From: Bostrychus sinensis
Taxonomy: Eukaryota; Chordata; Actinopteri; Gobiiformes; Eleotridae
NCBI GenBank assembly: GCA_020698575.1
Contig: CM036254.1
Coordinates: forward strand, 35,957,393 to 36,021,392
Reading direction: 5' to 3'
Length of the DNA stretch: 64,000 bases
In this document: positions 11,900 to 22,320 of the stretch, piece after piece
How positions within the stretch are numbered: the stretch's first letter is position 1
Layout of the letters: each line of letters opens with the position of its first letter
Translations under genes and position numbers: made by a program
Notes under the pieces: generated by a model
Seen by the model: the letters and a program-made list of their open reading frames with translations, nothing else
Told to the model about the DNA's origin: nothing
The model's database searches: none

Positions 11900-12214
11900 C
11901 AGTAAAATAAATGTAACACGACTCAAAGTAGAATTAGTGGAACTCCTGGACTTGCAAGACTCCTGCAACAAGACCCTTCCCTTGCTTCACTGTTGGGTCT
12001 CTCCCCTACTTTTAAACTCTCAGAGTGATGATTGTTTTTACTCATGTTTGCTGGGTTTAGCCTGTTAGTGACACATGGCAAAAGTGAGGGAGTGAATCAA
12101 GTGTGGCAGTAAGACGCTGCAGCGGAAGTAGTCATTTTTCAAAGTAAAACTGCATGGCAATCGCGGTAAACTAAAAAGTAGCGATAAAACAAAAAATTAT
12201 ATATATTTATATTT

Positions 12215-12262
12215 CCCTCTGCGGTCCAGTACCGAACTGGCCCCTAAGGTTGGGGACCTCTG
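12215..12262 (-). mobile_element. Terminal fragment of a hAT-type element
   Basis: In reverse complement it reads CAGAGGTCCCCAACCTTAGG followed by a GGTCCGC-like segment. That is the common CAGGGGTCCCCAACC terminal sequence of hAT elements. Only one end is recognised. Confidence 0.5.
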
Positions 12263-12902
12263 GTTTAGACGACAACATGTGTTGCCGAATCTGCAAAGGT
12301 TTGATTGTGGTTTGGCCTTTCATTTACACAATGACAGGGGTTTCCATTTTCTGAACTGGCAATTGGTGTAGAGCATTTGTGGGGCCCACAGTGCCATTTG
12401 CTGGACAAATACGGGTACTGGGGTTTACAGTCGTTTTCTTCCAGTCCTCAGTGTTTTTGTGTAAATGTGAATCGCAGGCGGCAGGACCTGGCCTGCAGTG
12501 TCGTGTAAACAGGCCCTTAACCATAGGCTAGCCCAATGGTCTATTTACCCGGCTCACTCACTCCTACCGACCTGGTTCCTACAATATCAAGCCTAACGCC
12601 CTCCTGCTGTTTTCCTTGTTGATGCGGTGATCTGGGAGATCAAAGAGAGAGTATGGTTAGGATCCTCCTGGTCCTAACTACTGCCTGCAGAGAACCTATT
12701 GATTCCTCCTGATCTCCTTTCAGATGGCACATCTAACTTGTTCTGCCATCCTGAACCAAAAATGTTCTGTAAACAGAGGTTCTGGTGGTCTGCCTTGGAA
12801 GAAGACAACAGTGATTTATTTATTTATTTTCTTTCCAAGCATGCCTGAAAGTAACTTCAAATTTACTCTTTTTACGTATGTCTACATAAAAGCTTCAATT
12901 TA
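12263..12902. other. No feature recognised
   Basis: No gene supported. Short frames such as 12724-12960 show no domain. Confidence 0.35.
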
Positions 12903-13373
12903 CACTGGGGATGTGGGTGACATGACAGTGTCATTTTTCGCTGCTTGTAGCAAGCAATAATGTAATAAAGGCCAATAATGTCATAATTTTGGCAATTTTA
13001 AATATAATAAAGCCAATAATGGCATGACATTTTTGAGCCAATAACATTGGCTATGCACCATCCAACAAAAACACTGACAAAACATAAAAAGTCTCTTGGA
13101 TAAGAGATCTAAAAAACAAGTCCAGCTGGTTTATTTTTAACAGTTTTTTGTTGTGAATTAGTTTGGATAAGAGTCTTCACAAATGTACCTAAGCAAATAA
13201 ATAATATTCTAAATAGAACATTTTGTACAAGAAAAAATTCTCAAAATATTACATTATTGGTTCAAACACTTTATTAACATTATTAGCAGGTATTACATAA
13301 TTGGGCATTATTACATTATCACTTGTTATAAGCAGCACAAAATGACACAGTCATGTCACCCACATTCCCAGTG
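12903..13373. mobile_element. MITE with about 65-bp terminal inverted repeats
   Basis: The left end begins CACTGGGGATGTGGGTGACA. The right end, in reverse complement, begins CACTGGGAATGTGGGTGACA. The two arms continue to match for about 65 bases with about a dozen differences, through GTGTCATTTT, GCTGCTT and AATGTAATAA. The centre is AT-rich with recurring CCAATAATG phrases. The right end abuts a Rex3 fragment, so no TSD can be read. Superfamily unknown. Confidence 0.75.
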
Positions 13374-13666
13374 AGGAGCTCAATTACCTGGGAGGGGGTT
13401 GGAGTAGCGCCGCTGCTCCTGAGGTGTTCCGGATGCCTCCTGGATGCCTCCCTGGGGAGGTGTTCCAGGCATGTCCCACTAGGAGGAGGCCCCAGGAAAG
13501 AGCTAGGACACACTGGAGGGACTATGTCTCGTGGCTGGCCTGGGAACACCTTGCAGTTCCTCCAGGAGAGCTGGAGCAAGTGTGCAGGGATAGGGAGGTC
13601 TGGGTATCCCTGCTTAGACTGCTGCCCCCGTGACCTGGTACCAGAAAAGGGGAAGATGGATGGATG
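13371..13666 (+). pseudogene. Rex3-like LINE 3' fragment
   Basis: Encodes a decayed version of the C-terminus seen at 5652: FRMPPGCLPGEVFQACPT, then a THWRDYVSWLAWEHL-like segment and VSLLRLLPP. It ends in a GATGGATGGATG tail at about 13654-13666. Relative to the 5.6-kb copy it has internal deletions near 13420, and the terminal residues are frameshifted. Opposite orientation to that copy. Confidence 0.8.
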
Positions 13667-14330
13667 CTACAGCTGCTGTTGAGTTGCTGAAAATTGGCAG
13701 ACTCATCAAGCCCCTGCTGGTCTGCTTCAGCTCCAAGCAGTACCACACAGACCTTAGTCCTACATCTCATCTGTTTAAATCAATCTTTGTCCTAATCCCA
13801 TTTGACAGTATCTGTTTGTTGAAGAGGGCATTATATCTTTTGTATTAGACAGACAGTAGACACAAAAATAATAATTACTGAACATACCAGGGCACCATAA
13901 CTGTAGTGTACTCTCCAGGGTGATGAGGAGTCATGGTCCTGGCTCAAGCTATGTCATGTGTGTTCATAATCAGAAAAAGCATTAACACAAACATGTCAGT
14001 AACTGTTTTTTGTGGTTTTAGAATGATGTAACTACAAATGTGGCCATCTGAAGTTGGAAGAGTTGTTGCTGTGAAAGCTGGAGCAGAACTGTCCTCTCTC
14101 AGTGACACACTTTCCTCTTTCCTCCTGGACTGCCTCCATTCATCATAATCTTCAAACATACATCAAGAGTAAACTGGTTCATTGTGTCATGCTCTGTCCC
14201 AGTCAAAATAATAAGTTGATGTTGTCCATGGGGTTTGTGGCAAAGTACACAAAAATATACAAAATGAAAAGAATAGAATGAAGTAAAGGTTAAAATAAGG
14301 TATGTCACCATAGGAAAATGTATTTATGAT
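13667..14330. other. No feature recognised
   Basis: Low-copy-looking sequence with no supported gene. Confidence 0.35.
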
Positions 14331-14403
14331 CCATCCTTCAGTGCCACTGGGGCAACCCTGGGACCCTTTTCCAGATCTTAAGCCGGGATCCTGGTCTAGA
14401 GTA
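14331..14403 (-). mobile_element. SINE tail fragment (same family as 842-1145)
   Basis: In reverse complement it contains CAGGTACTCTAGACCAGGAT and AAGATCTGGAAAAGGGTCCC, matching the 3' half of the SINE at 842-1145. It may be the tail of the head fragment at 14938-15075, split by inserted DNA. Confidence 0.6.
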
Positions 14404-14937
14404 CCTGGCTGGAGGGTTAGTCTGTTGCGCACAGGGTTGCCAGATCTCACTGATGGTTTCAAGCCCCTGCCCATCCACCCGTCTTTTGATTGTTCTGTTC
14501 AGATTTATGTTATATATTATATGTTAGTCATTACACTACACTGTGCAAATGGATGTATATTGGTGATAATAAAGTAAAATAAGAAGAAAGAACACAAAAC
14601 TTAACTGCAGCACTAAAAAAAAGTAACACAAACAGGTTCCCCACAGAGAGTGCAATCAGACAACCAAAGACTTCCTGGTCAGGGAATCACAGAAAACACA
14701 AAAAACATGAAATGTGTGCAACCAAACATGAATCACTCATATTAAAACAAATGAACTGATGATACGAGTGGGAGGATCAGCAGTTTGTTGAAATTTGTAT
14801 TTCTTCTTTGTTTGCCATATTTTCCAAAAACCCACCAAATGTGAAAAGCAGCCCAAATTGTATAAACCAGTCCAATGCTATTATTTCCAGCCCAAGGTGT
14901 TCATAAGAACCCCTATTGGGCAGAAACCAGCCCAATC

Positions 14938-15075
14938 TGGTAACAGTGGTAGTGCATGTTTGAGGTTGATGGGAGATACTGGAACGCCCAGAGAAAACCC
15001 CCTCCCAGACTTACACGGTCCGAGATTCAAACCCAGGACACTTTTGCTGTGAGGCGAGAGTGCAACATTTAACAA
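14938..15075 (-). mobile_element. SINE head fragment (same family as 842-1145)
   Basis: In reverse complement it reads GCACTCTCGCCTCACAGCAA, then GGGTTTGAATCTCGGACCG (a degenerate B box), then TTTTCTCTGGGCGTTCCAG. This is the 5' half of the SINE, in the same orientation as the tail piece 540 bp away. Confidence 0.65.
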
Positions 15076-15233
15076 ACAGATGCCATCTTTAAAGGTACTT
15101 TAAGCAGCATGCACTCTACTGGTTTGAAAATGGTACTGCAGTCTAAATCAAAACAGTGGTCTGCGGGTTGCCACTCTTTCCACTTTCTGATTGGACAATT
15201 GGCAATGCAGAGTTTAGAATCAAAATATAAAAT

Positions 15234-15790
15234 TAGGACTGGGACATTAATGCGTTAATTTCAATTAACTACAGAGAAATTAATAAGTTAAAAAAATTAA
15301 CACATTTAATTGCCCTTCTTTATGGCAATGTGGATCTTTTCTGGCACACAGTCATTAGGCCTGGACATCTATACTGGCCAAAACACCAAATGTGAGTCTG
15401 TCTCAGCTTTTAAACAGCTGGGTGACTGCATGTGCCTATCTGAGTGCACTACAGGTAGGCCTACATGTGGGGTTTCCTGGCCCGCCCCTGCGGCATCCAG
15501 TGATTCAGGGTTTCACTCCTTTTCTTTCACTTCACAACATTTAAATACCCTGCTTCAAGGCGCAGTTCGCCTGCTCGTCGTATATCCGGTTGTTCTCACT
15601 GCTGACTGAGGCACTCATGCACACAGGAGACAGGAGCAGCGCTGTATGGAAAGCAGGCGTGATTGAGTGAGGAGAAAGCTCTGCGTGGAGGACACACGCC
15701 GAGCACAAAGGAGGAGAGAAAAGAGAGAGAAAGAAAAGAGAGGAGACAGAGAAAGCAAACCAAACAACCAAACAACTTGGCCATTATGTA
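15234..15790 (+). mobile_element. hAT-like non-autonomous element, copy B
   Basis: Starts TAGGACTGGGACATTAATGC and shares an ordered set of sequence blocks with copy A (11430-11899), which lies in the opposite orientation. It continues into a purine-rich GAGAGAAAAGAGAG segment at 15714-15755. The right terminus is not identified. The two copies bracket 3.3 kb. Confidence 0.65.
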
Positions 15791-16540
15791 AAATATATAT
15801 TTTAATTGTTAATAAATCAATTGTTGTCGTCTGTAAAACTAATATTTGATTTAAAAAATGTTTACATCAAATCACACGTGGGTAAATTTTATGAAATATG
15901 AAAAAAAATATATACTGCTCATATCACCTTTAAAGTAAATACTTAAATGGATGTATGTATGAATTGGTTAGATTTTCCTCCTATAATAAGGTTTAGAAAC
16001 ATTATTCATGTTTATGTGATACCAATGGACAGATGAACTGAGTGTATGTGATGCTGATGAGTATTTTCTCAAAATATACAGAGTTGACTCAGAGTTGCTG
16101 TGTATCTGTGGCTGTATTATTCTTGAGTCCTGTCCCGCTGAGGCTGAATAAGCAATAAATCCTGCTTCTTTCCCGATCTCCAGGGACTTGTTTCTGTCTG
16201 AGTTATTTATTAAAAACAACGGCTGCTCCTGTTTACTGCTCGTCAACCAAAGACAACAGCGACTCTAAGGCTGCTGCTGTCAAATCTACATTACAAGTGC
16301 AGCGGGGCTGTTTGAACTCACCTCAGAGGATAGAACTTTATTATCAAACTGCAGCTCTGTGAAGTCAGGAGGAAATGACATTTCCTCCACCAGTCTTTTA
16401 TGTGGAAGTCGTTCTTCCAGAGTCTCGATCAGGTCCAGGTTGGATAACTGCATACAATTACAAGAGTGAAAACACGACAGGCCAGCAGCAGCAGGATGTC
16501 AGTCACAACATGCCCAGACCAGTTTATCCAAAGCACCGCT
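15791..16540. other. No feature recognised
   Basis: No gene or repeat I can support. Confidence 0.35.
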
Positions 16541-16546
16541 CAGACC

Positions 16547-17141
16547 TATGGTGGCCCTGAAGGGCAAGTCACACCAACAAACTCAAAAGCACCCAGAAAA
16601 AAACTGAAACAAGCACACAAATTCAGAAATACGTATACAAATTCTGAAATATGCACACACAAATTCAAAAATGCACACACAATTTCAAATACATGCACAC
16701 AACTTCAGAAACACACAAATTTGCAAACACACTAATTACGCTTTGTTTCCTGTTTCGCTTGTGTGCTGTTTATATGAACATCACAATTTTATCAAGCAAC
16801 TAAATTTTGATGACTTTGAAATGTGGGTCACTGTTTTCAAATTTGTGTGAGTTTCTGAATTTGTGTGCATATTGCTGAATTTGTGTGCGTGTTTTCAAAT
16901 TTGCATTTCCAAATTTGTGCGTTTATGAATGTTTTTATGAATTTTTGTACGTGTTTTTTAATTTGTGTGCTTTTTTCTGAATGATTGTGTTTTAAAATGT
17001 GTGCCTATTTCCAAATTTGTGTGTGTTTCCAAATTTGTGTGTGTGTTTTTGAATTTGTGTGCGTGTTCCTTTTTTTTTTTTTTTTTTTTTTTTGCATGTT
17101 TTTGATTTTATTGGTGTGACTTGCCCTTCAGCGCCACCGTA
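16547..17141. mobile_element. Foldback element with minisatellite arms and 6-bp TSD
   Basis: CAGACC direct repeats occur at 16541-16546 and 17142-17147. The ends are TATGGTGGCCCTGAAGGGCA on the left and, in reverse complement, TACGGTGGCGCTGAAGGGCA on the right, and they match for about 35 bases. Inside, the left arm is a run of ACACAAATTCAGAAAT-like units and the right arm a run of the reverse-complement units, TTTCTGAATTTGTGTG-like. The whole 595 bp could therefore fold into one long imperfect hairpin. No coding capacity. Class not assigned. Confidence 0.85.
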
Positions 17142-17147
17142 CAGACC

Positions 17148-17842
17148 AGGGTTTCACAGGCTTTATTTTGGGGGGTGACATTTTAAATTGTGTCATAATG
17201 TAGCACTGGGAGAGCGCAGAAATCCAACAAAGCTTTAGACCTGCCTTTACATTTATAAGGATACAATGCCTCTAGATCTGGACTCGAACCAGGGACTGAA
17301 AAACCTCTGAAAGAGTTGAGTTGACTAAAATGTAAAAAAAAAACAACACAGTGATTTCCAAATCTTAAGCCATAAAAGAACATAAACAAAACATCATCCA
17401 AAATACTTGTTCATTTGAACTTTAACACACATCCGAACAGTTGAGGCAGGGTTGTGTAGCATCCCCTCTTTTTTTAACAACACTACATCGTCTGTGAATG
17501 TCAGGGAAGTGAGGAGCCCAGCTGCTGGTGTTTTGAAGGGAATGCCCCATTTTCATCTGATTCCTGATTCTAGCTGCCAAACTGTCTGAGGTTGTTGCTG
17601 GATTGTTTGTTTTATTATGCTCTACATGTTTCATATTGGTGACGGGACTGGACTGAGGGTAGGTCAACATATGGAGCCTTCAGTGTCTGGCTTTTGTTTT
17701 GACTTGCAAAAAATGTCTTGCTGAGATGTGAGACTCCATACCTTCAGAGATACCAGCTTTTGTGTTGTGTGCCGAGAAGAAGCTGGATGATCTCTATGCT
17801 CTGTCTATTCTATCCTAAAATAATGTGTGTGTATATATATAT
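17148..17842. other. No feature recognised
   Basis: Moderately complex sequence with no supported gene, ending in a short TA tract. Confidence 0.35.
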
Positions 17843-19087
17843 TAGGGCTGGGAAAATTATCGCGTTAACGCAGTGCGTTAATTTTTTTATTTAATCGCGT
17901 TAATTTTAATTGATGCACCGATTAACTTGATCACAACAAAAATATTACGAAGAGACTGACAGAGGCAGCAACACGCCACGGGTCTTACAGCGGGGCAGAA
18001 ATGCACCGCACGAAGAAGACGACACATTTTTGTTTCCATCCATCAGGCGCGTTTGAGATGAGCCAGACCTGCGCAGTTTCAGTGTCGGTCTGTGTGCAGT
18101 GCACGCCAGTCAGATTTGTGTCCGACTTGTTCCCGACTTGCTCTGATGCCACAAGTGCGACAGTCACTGTGAGATCCAAACGAGACCAGCGCCTGAGCCG
18201 CCGCAGTTCATCAGGAGCAACTGCGGAGGCTGCAGGGCTCAGTGCATGATGGGAAAATATAGCACACCTGTCAGCGGTGAATGGACAGGTGATTGGGTCT
18301 GAGTTTAGTGCTGATCAGAAACATAACGCACAACACTTCACTGCCCTCCTCTCCTTCTTCCCCCGCCTCTTTTTTTAAAATACAGACTAAACTTACAGTA
18401 TTGACCTGGATAAACCAGCACACGCGAGAAGTGGATTTGGGGCGTGATGGTGCGTGATCTGAGCCACAAACTGTCCGACTTCAGTACAGGTGTATTTCCC
18501 CTCCTCTCATTGCGGCCGTGCACTCTCGTTCACAATCCAGGCGAGGCGCAGTTCATCTGGAACGAGCCTAATGCAACAAGTGAACGAGCTAAAGCAACAT
18601 GAGAGACCAAAAAGACACATTGCTAAATGGACAATCTTCAAATCGTCACCAGACAGCAATATAGACAAAACAAAAGTTATGTGCAGTCTATGCAAAGATG
18701 AGTTCAATTACCACTGGAGTAACACAGTTCATAGTATTTACACTGTTGTGAACCACAACAATTGTTATTAATTGAAGAATTAAACTTATTTTTGTTAAAG
18801 TTCTAAAAGAGATTACACATGCTTTTTAGTTTTGTGTATTTGTTGATTGTACCTTATTTAGGCAAACTTTGTCTGAGTTACAGCTCTCAAAGAGACTATT
18901 CATTTATTTTCTTTGCAAGTTTTGTTTGCATTGCACAAGTTTACAGTAAAGTATGTGAAGGTTAATTCAAAATAAATGTTCTAAATTTACAATTTTGTGT
19001 TTGTACGTGAATTCATAATACAATTAATCACGATTAATAACTACCAGTTATTAATCGCAATTCATTTTTTTCAGATTTGCGATTAAT

Positions 19088-19090
<3 letters not shown>
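17843..19090 (+). mobile_element. hAT-like element relic with BED-finger remnant
   Basis: The left end is TAGGGCTGGGAAAATTATCG, with CGCGTTAACGC subterminal sequence. The right end carries the mirrored TTAATCGCAATTC and GCGATTAATTAG. The flanks are TA-rich, so a TSD cannot be read cleanly. The outer motifs resemble copies A and B, but the interior differs and includes a BED-like coding remnant. Confidence 0.65.
18607..18771 (+). pseudogene. BED-type zinc finger remnant (hAT transposase N-terminus)
   Basis: The frame contains a conserved-looking aromatic entry (KWTIFKSS) followed by VMCSLCKDEFNYHWSN. This is the C-x2-C part of a BED finger with the usual F/Y-H downstream; the second His pair is only weakly preserved and the frame stops soon after. 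BED fingers bind DNA at the N-terminus of hAT transposases and ZBED proteins. No catalytic domain follows within the element, so this is a fragment. Confidence 0.55.

Positions 19091-19092
<2 letters not shown>

Positions 19093-19146
<54 letters not shown>
19093..19146. repeat. TA dinucleotide microsatellite
   Basis: Uninterrupted TA units of about 50 bp, directly at the right end of the hAT-like relic. Confidence 0.95.
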
Positions 19147-19149
<3 letters not shown>

Positions 19150-19237
19150 TTATTTTATTTTATATATTTTTTTTTTTACTTACCAGGCTAGCTTCTTTGA
19201 GCCAAAGGCAGGTACACGCTGGCTGATGGCAAGGTTT

Positions 19238-19646
19238 TGTCATGAGGGGTGTGAGGCAAAGGAAAAAGAAGACCCAAAAAGTTGAACTGCAATGTGAAAC
19301 TTTAATAAACTAAAAATAAAAACTCCACAGAGAAAAAACAAAGTACAAAAAGTCCAAAAATACAAATGAAAACTTACAGAAAAACTTAAGCCAGGAGACG
19401 CAGGGAATACAAGGGCAAGACCGACTAGAAAAGGACTTCACACTGACAATGATATGACAAAGAACTGGGGAAAACACAGGGACTAAATAAACTAGAAATA
19501 CACAGGTGAAACACTTTAGGGCGGGCAGGCAATGGAACAGATGAGGCAGGAAGTAAAACAAAAAAACACAAGGGCTAACCAGACAACAAAATAAAACACA
19601 AGGGAAACAAAACACACAGAAAAGGACACAGACACGGATCATGACA
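19238..19646 (-). repeat. Long terminal repeat (3' LTR in element orientation)
   Basis: Starts TGTCATGAGG and ends CGGATCATGACA. Closely matches 20915-21339, with small indels only. Confidence 0.85.
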
Positions 19647-20056
19647 GTAACCCCCAGCGTTCAATGACAGACCCGGGTGGGCGGAGAGGGACTGGAGGCA
19701 GCTCAGGGGCAAAACGAGAGAGAGTGTCCGGGGGCCAAACAAGAATGTCTGAGGGAAAACCAAGACCCCAGAGAAAGGTCAGGGAGCTTTGGCAGCGGCA
19801 TGGACGCCCGAGAAAGGACAGGAGGCTCCAGCGGCAGCATGAGCCCCGGAAAAAGGTCAGGAGGCTCTGGCGGTGGCATGGCCCTAGGAGAAGGGCCAGG
19901 AAGCTCCAGCGGCGGCCCCGGGTGAAGGTCAGAGACTGGTGGCGGCATCTTCGACAACCCCAATCGAGGAACAGGAACTGGCGGCAACCCCAGTTGAGGG
20001 TCAGGAACTGGCGGTGGCTTCAGTCAAAGGACAGGAACTAGTTGTGTCTGCTGTGG

Positions 20057-20957
20057 CCCGTGTAGAGTTACAGGAACAGACGGTGACCACCCTGGACGGA
20101 GTTCAGTGTCCAGCGGAGGTTCTGGGAAAGGAATAAGCAAAGACCACCCCGGACAGAGATGAGTGTCTAGCAGAGGTCTCGGGACTGGAACAGGATCAGT
20201 CATCAACCACTCAGCCTGTTCCTATTCAGGGACCTCCACTGGACACTGATCTTCATCCTGAGACCACCATGGATGGAGATCAGTGTCCAGCGGTGGCCCC
20301 CGGGACAGGAACAGGTGAAGACCATCCCGGACAGAGATCAGTGTCTGGCGGAGGCCCTGGGACAGGAACAGGTGAAGACCATCCGGGACAGAGATCAGTG
20401 TCTGGCGGAGGCCCTGGGACAGGAACAAGCAGAGACCACCCTGGACAGAGATCAGTGTCCAGCGGAGGTCTCGGGACAAGAGCAGGAACAGGCAGAGAGT
20501 CCAGCACCAGTGGCCAGTCAGGAGGACGCAGGTCAAGGTCCAGTGGCTGCCATTGCATAGGAGGGAAGGGAATACGATCCGGAGGTGGTGGCCACTCAGG
20601 GGTGAAGGGCGAAGCTTGAGGAGTTGCTGCAACTACAGGTTGAGCTCGGGGAGGAGCTGGAATCACAGGCAGACCCAGGGAAGGAGCTGTAGACACGGGC
20701 AGAGCCAGGGGAGGAGCTGGGACCACAGGCAGAGTGGGAGCAGGTGGAGGCTCAGGTGGAGTAGGACAAGTGGAATTCAAAAAGGTGGAGCCCGGCCGCC
20801 GACCAATGTGGGCCCCACATCCCCTTTGTGCTCCGTTAGTGCCTGGCATACTCCTGGGCCTGCTGCAGAGCAGCCACAAGAGAAAGTCCACCGCCCCACC
20901 TCCTCGTGTCATTCTGTCATGTGGGGTGGGGTGGGGCAAAGGAAAAAGAGGACCCAA
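20057..20957 (-). CDS. Proline-rich repeat frame inside the LTR element
   Basis: The minus-strand frame 20280-20957 (225 codons) begins inside the 5' LTR and becomes strongly proline-rich (PTPPEPPPAPTLPVVPAPPL). Several near-perfect 57-bp repeats follow, each encoding 19 residues of the type PPDTDLCPGWSSPVPVPG; phases at 20331, 20388 and 20445 are exactly 57 bp apart. Similar units continue in shifted frames down to about 20057. Such frames recur in fish LTR elements, but I know of no function, and translation is unproven. The repeat keeps the frame, which is either coding constraint or recent amplification. Confidence 0.4.
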
Positions 20958-21339
20958 AAATGCAGAACTGTAATGTGAAACTTTAATAAACTAAAAATGA
21001 AAACACCACAGAGAAAAAACTAAATCTAAAAAGTCTAAAAATACAAATGAAAACTTACAGAAAAACTTAAGCCAGGAGACGCAGGGAATACAAGGGCAAG
21101 ACCAACTAGAAAAGGACTTCACACTGACAATGATACGACAAAGAACTGGGGAAAACACAGGGACTAAATAAACTAGAAATATACAGGTGAAACACTTTAG
21201 GGCGGGCAGGCAATGAAACAGGTGGGAAACACAGGAGGCAGGAAGTAAAACAGAAAAACACAAGGACTAACCAGACTACAAAAATAAAACACAAGGGAAA
21301 CAAGACACAGAGAACAGGACACAGACACGGATTATGACA
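20915..21339 (-). repeat. Long terminal repeat (5' LTR in element orientation)
   Basis: Starts TGTCATGTGG and ends CGGATTATGACA. Compared with the other LTR it has an extra GTGGGGTGGGG stretch and an extra GTGGGAAACACAG block. Confidence 0.85.
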
Positions 21340-21357
21340 CATTTAGCATACAGTGTA

Positions 21358-21660
21358 TACACTGCCTGGACAAAAAAAAAAAAAAAAAAAAAAAGTCACA
21401 AAGTTTTTGCTAGACTGCTTTTATCTTTGATAATAGCACACATTTGCTGTGGCATCATTTCGATAAGCTTCTGCAATGTCACATTTATTTTCATCCAGAG
21501 TTGCATTCATTTTTTTTTGCTGAGATCTTGTATTGATGATGGGAGAGTTGAAGTGTTGCACAAAGTTTTCTCAAGCACATTCCAAAGATTCTCAGTGGGG
21601 TTCAGGTCTGTCACTGTCATCTTGGAATATGCCTGAAGAAAAAAAATCCATTGATCCTCA
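21358..21660 (-). pseudogene. Tc1/mariner transposase 3' relic with one TIR
   Basis: The left edge TACACTGCCTGGACAAAAAA is the common TIR of a fish Tc1/mariner group and is followed by a long A-run. On the minus strand a segment near 21560-21620 reads MTVTDLNPTENLWNVLEKTL. This is the conserved D-x-N-P-x-E-N-L-W block around the third catalytic acidic region of the IS630/Tc1 DDE transposases. The downstream piece reads ISAKKNE/LDENKCDIAEAYRNDA in another frame. Only the 3' quarter remains, and it is frameshifted. Confidence 0.75.
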
Positions 21661-21867
21661 GCTATTTGTGTAGTTAAATCCAGATGATGATTTTATTTTT
21701 TTATTTACTTATTTATTTTTGCTATGGAGTGTATTTAGTTGTAAATTTTGTATTTTGGGCCAACCAGTTGAGACACATAGCCATTCACTCCCATTCACTG
21801 ATCAGTTCACTTAGACGAAACCAGAAAGAACTCATATCCATGCACCCTGCCTTTTATAGTGTGTACT

Positions 21868-22320
21868 TAGGTTGTTTTCACACCTAATAGTCCAGTAGAC
21901 TCAGTTCGATTGGAGACTAAAGTTGCAACATTGTTGCATTTTTTAGCTGGTGCAGTTTGCTTACACCCTGCACTTTGGCAAATGAACCAGACCTTATAAA
22001 TAGGGTACGAGCCATTTCTCCCATTATCGCTGTACACGTGCATTTGTTGTGTTGACCCACAACACTCCTCAGCGTGGTCCGCTTCCTGGGTTTGGACTGC
22101 TGTTTGGTCCGCTTTGCATTCACATCTGCTATCAAACTGCACCAGGGTTCACTTCAACCCAAGCCGAGACCCACCTTTTCAGGTGGACCAGAGTTCACTT
22201 TTTTGGTCTAGATCAGAGTTTGATTGCACATTCACAGCTCCCCAAACAAACCAGAGTTTCCGAGCATACGAACTAGAGTTTAATTAAAGCGGACAAAACA
22301 GGGCCAGTATGAATGCTTCC
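21868..22320. mobile_element. Possible MITE-like repeat
   Basis: Begins GTTTTCACACCTAATAGTCC and ends, in reverse complement, GGAAGCATTCATACTGGCCC. The interior has repeated GGACCAGAGTTCACTT and TTGGTCCGCTTTGCATTC phrases on both strands. The style matches fish MITEs that start TTTTCACACCT, but the inverted repeats here are weak. No TSD. Confidence 0.35.

Larger units (their letters stand above)
19238..21339 (-). mobile_element. LTR retrotransposon, internally deleted (Gypsy-type proposed)
   Basis: Two highly similar direct repeats of about 410-425 bp flank 1.27 kb. Both begin TGTCATG and end ATGACA. The minus orientation is suggested by the G-rich tract (CTGGGGGTTAC on the minus strand) next to the 19238-19646 LTR, which resembles a polypurine tract, and by the minus-strand proline-rich frame. 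No gag, protease, RT or integrase motif is seen, so this is a deletion derivative that would need help in trans. No TSD detected. Gypsy assignment comes from the general look of fish elements of this kind and is inference. Confidence 0.75.

Noticed and set aside
16600..17100. CRISPR-like array of ACACAAATTCAGAAA units
   Set aside because: Units are degenerate with no constant repeat or unique spacers, invert at the middle, and sit in a eukaryotic foldback element.
19310..19642. Cysteine/phenylalanine-rich minus-strand frame repeated at 20991-21263
   Set aside because: It is the LTR read in one frame; the repetition simply reflects the two LTRs.
19664..20207. Plus-strand arginine- and glutamine-rich frames (RRLQRQ, EQELAATP types)
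   Set aside because: Antisense or out-of-frame reading of the repeat-bearing internal region of the LTR element.
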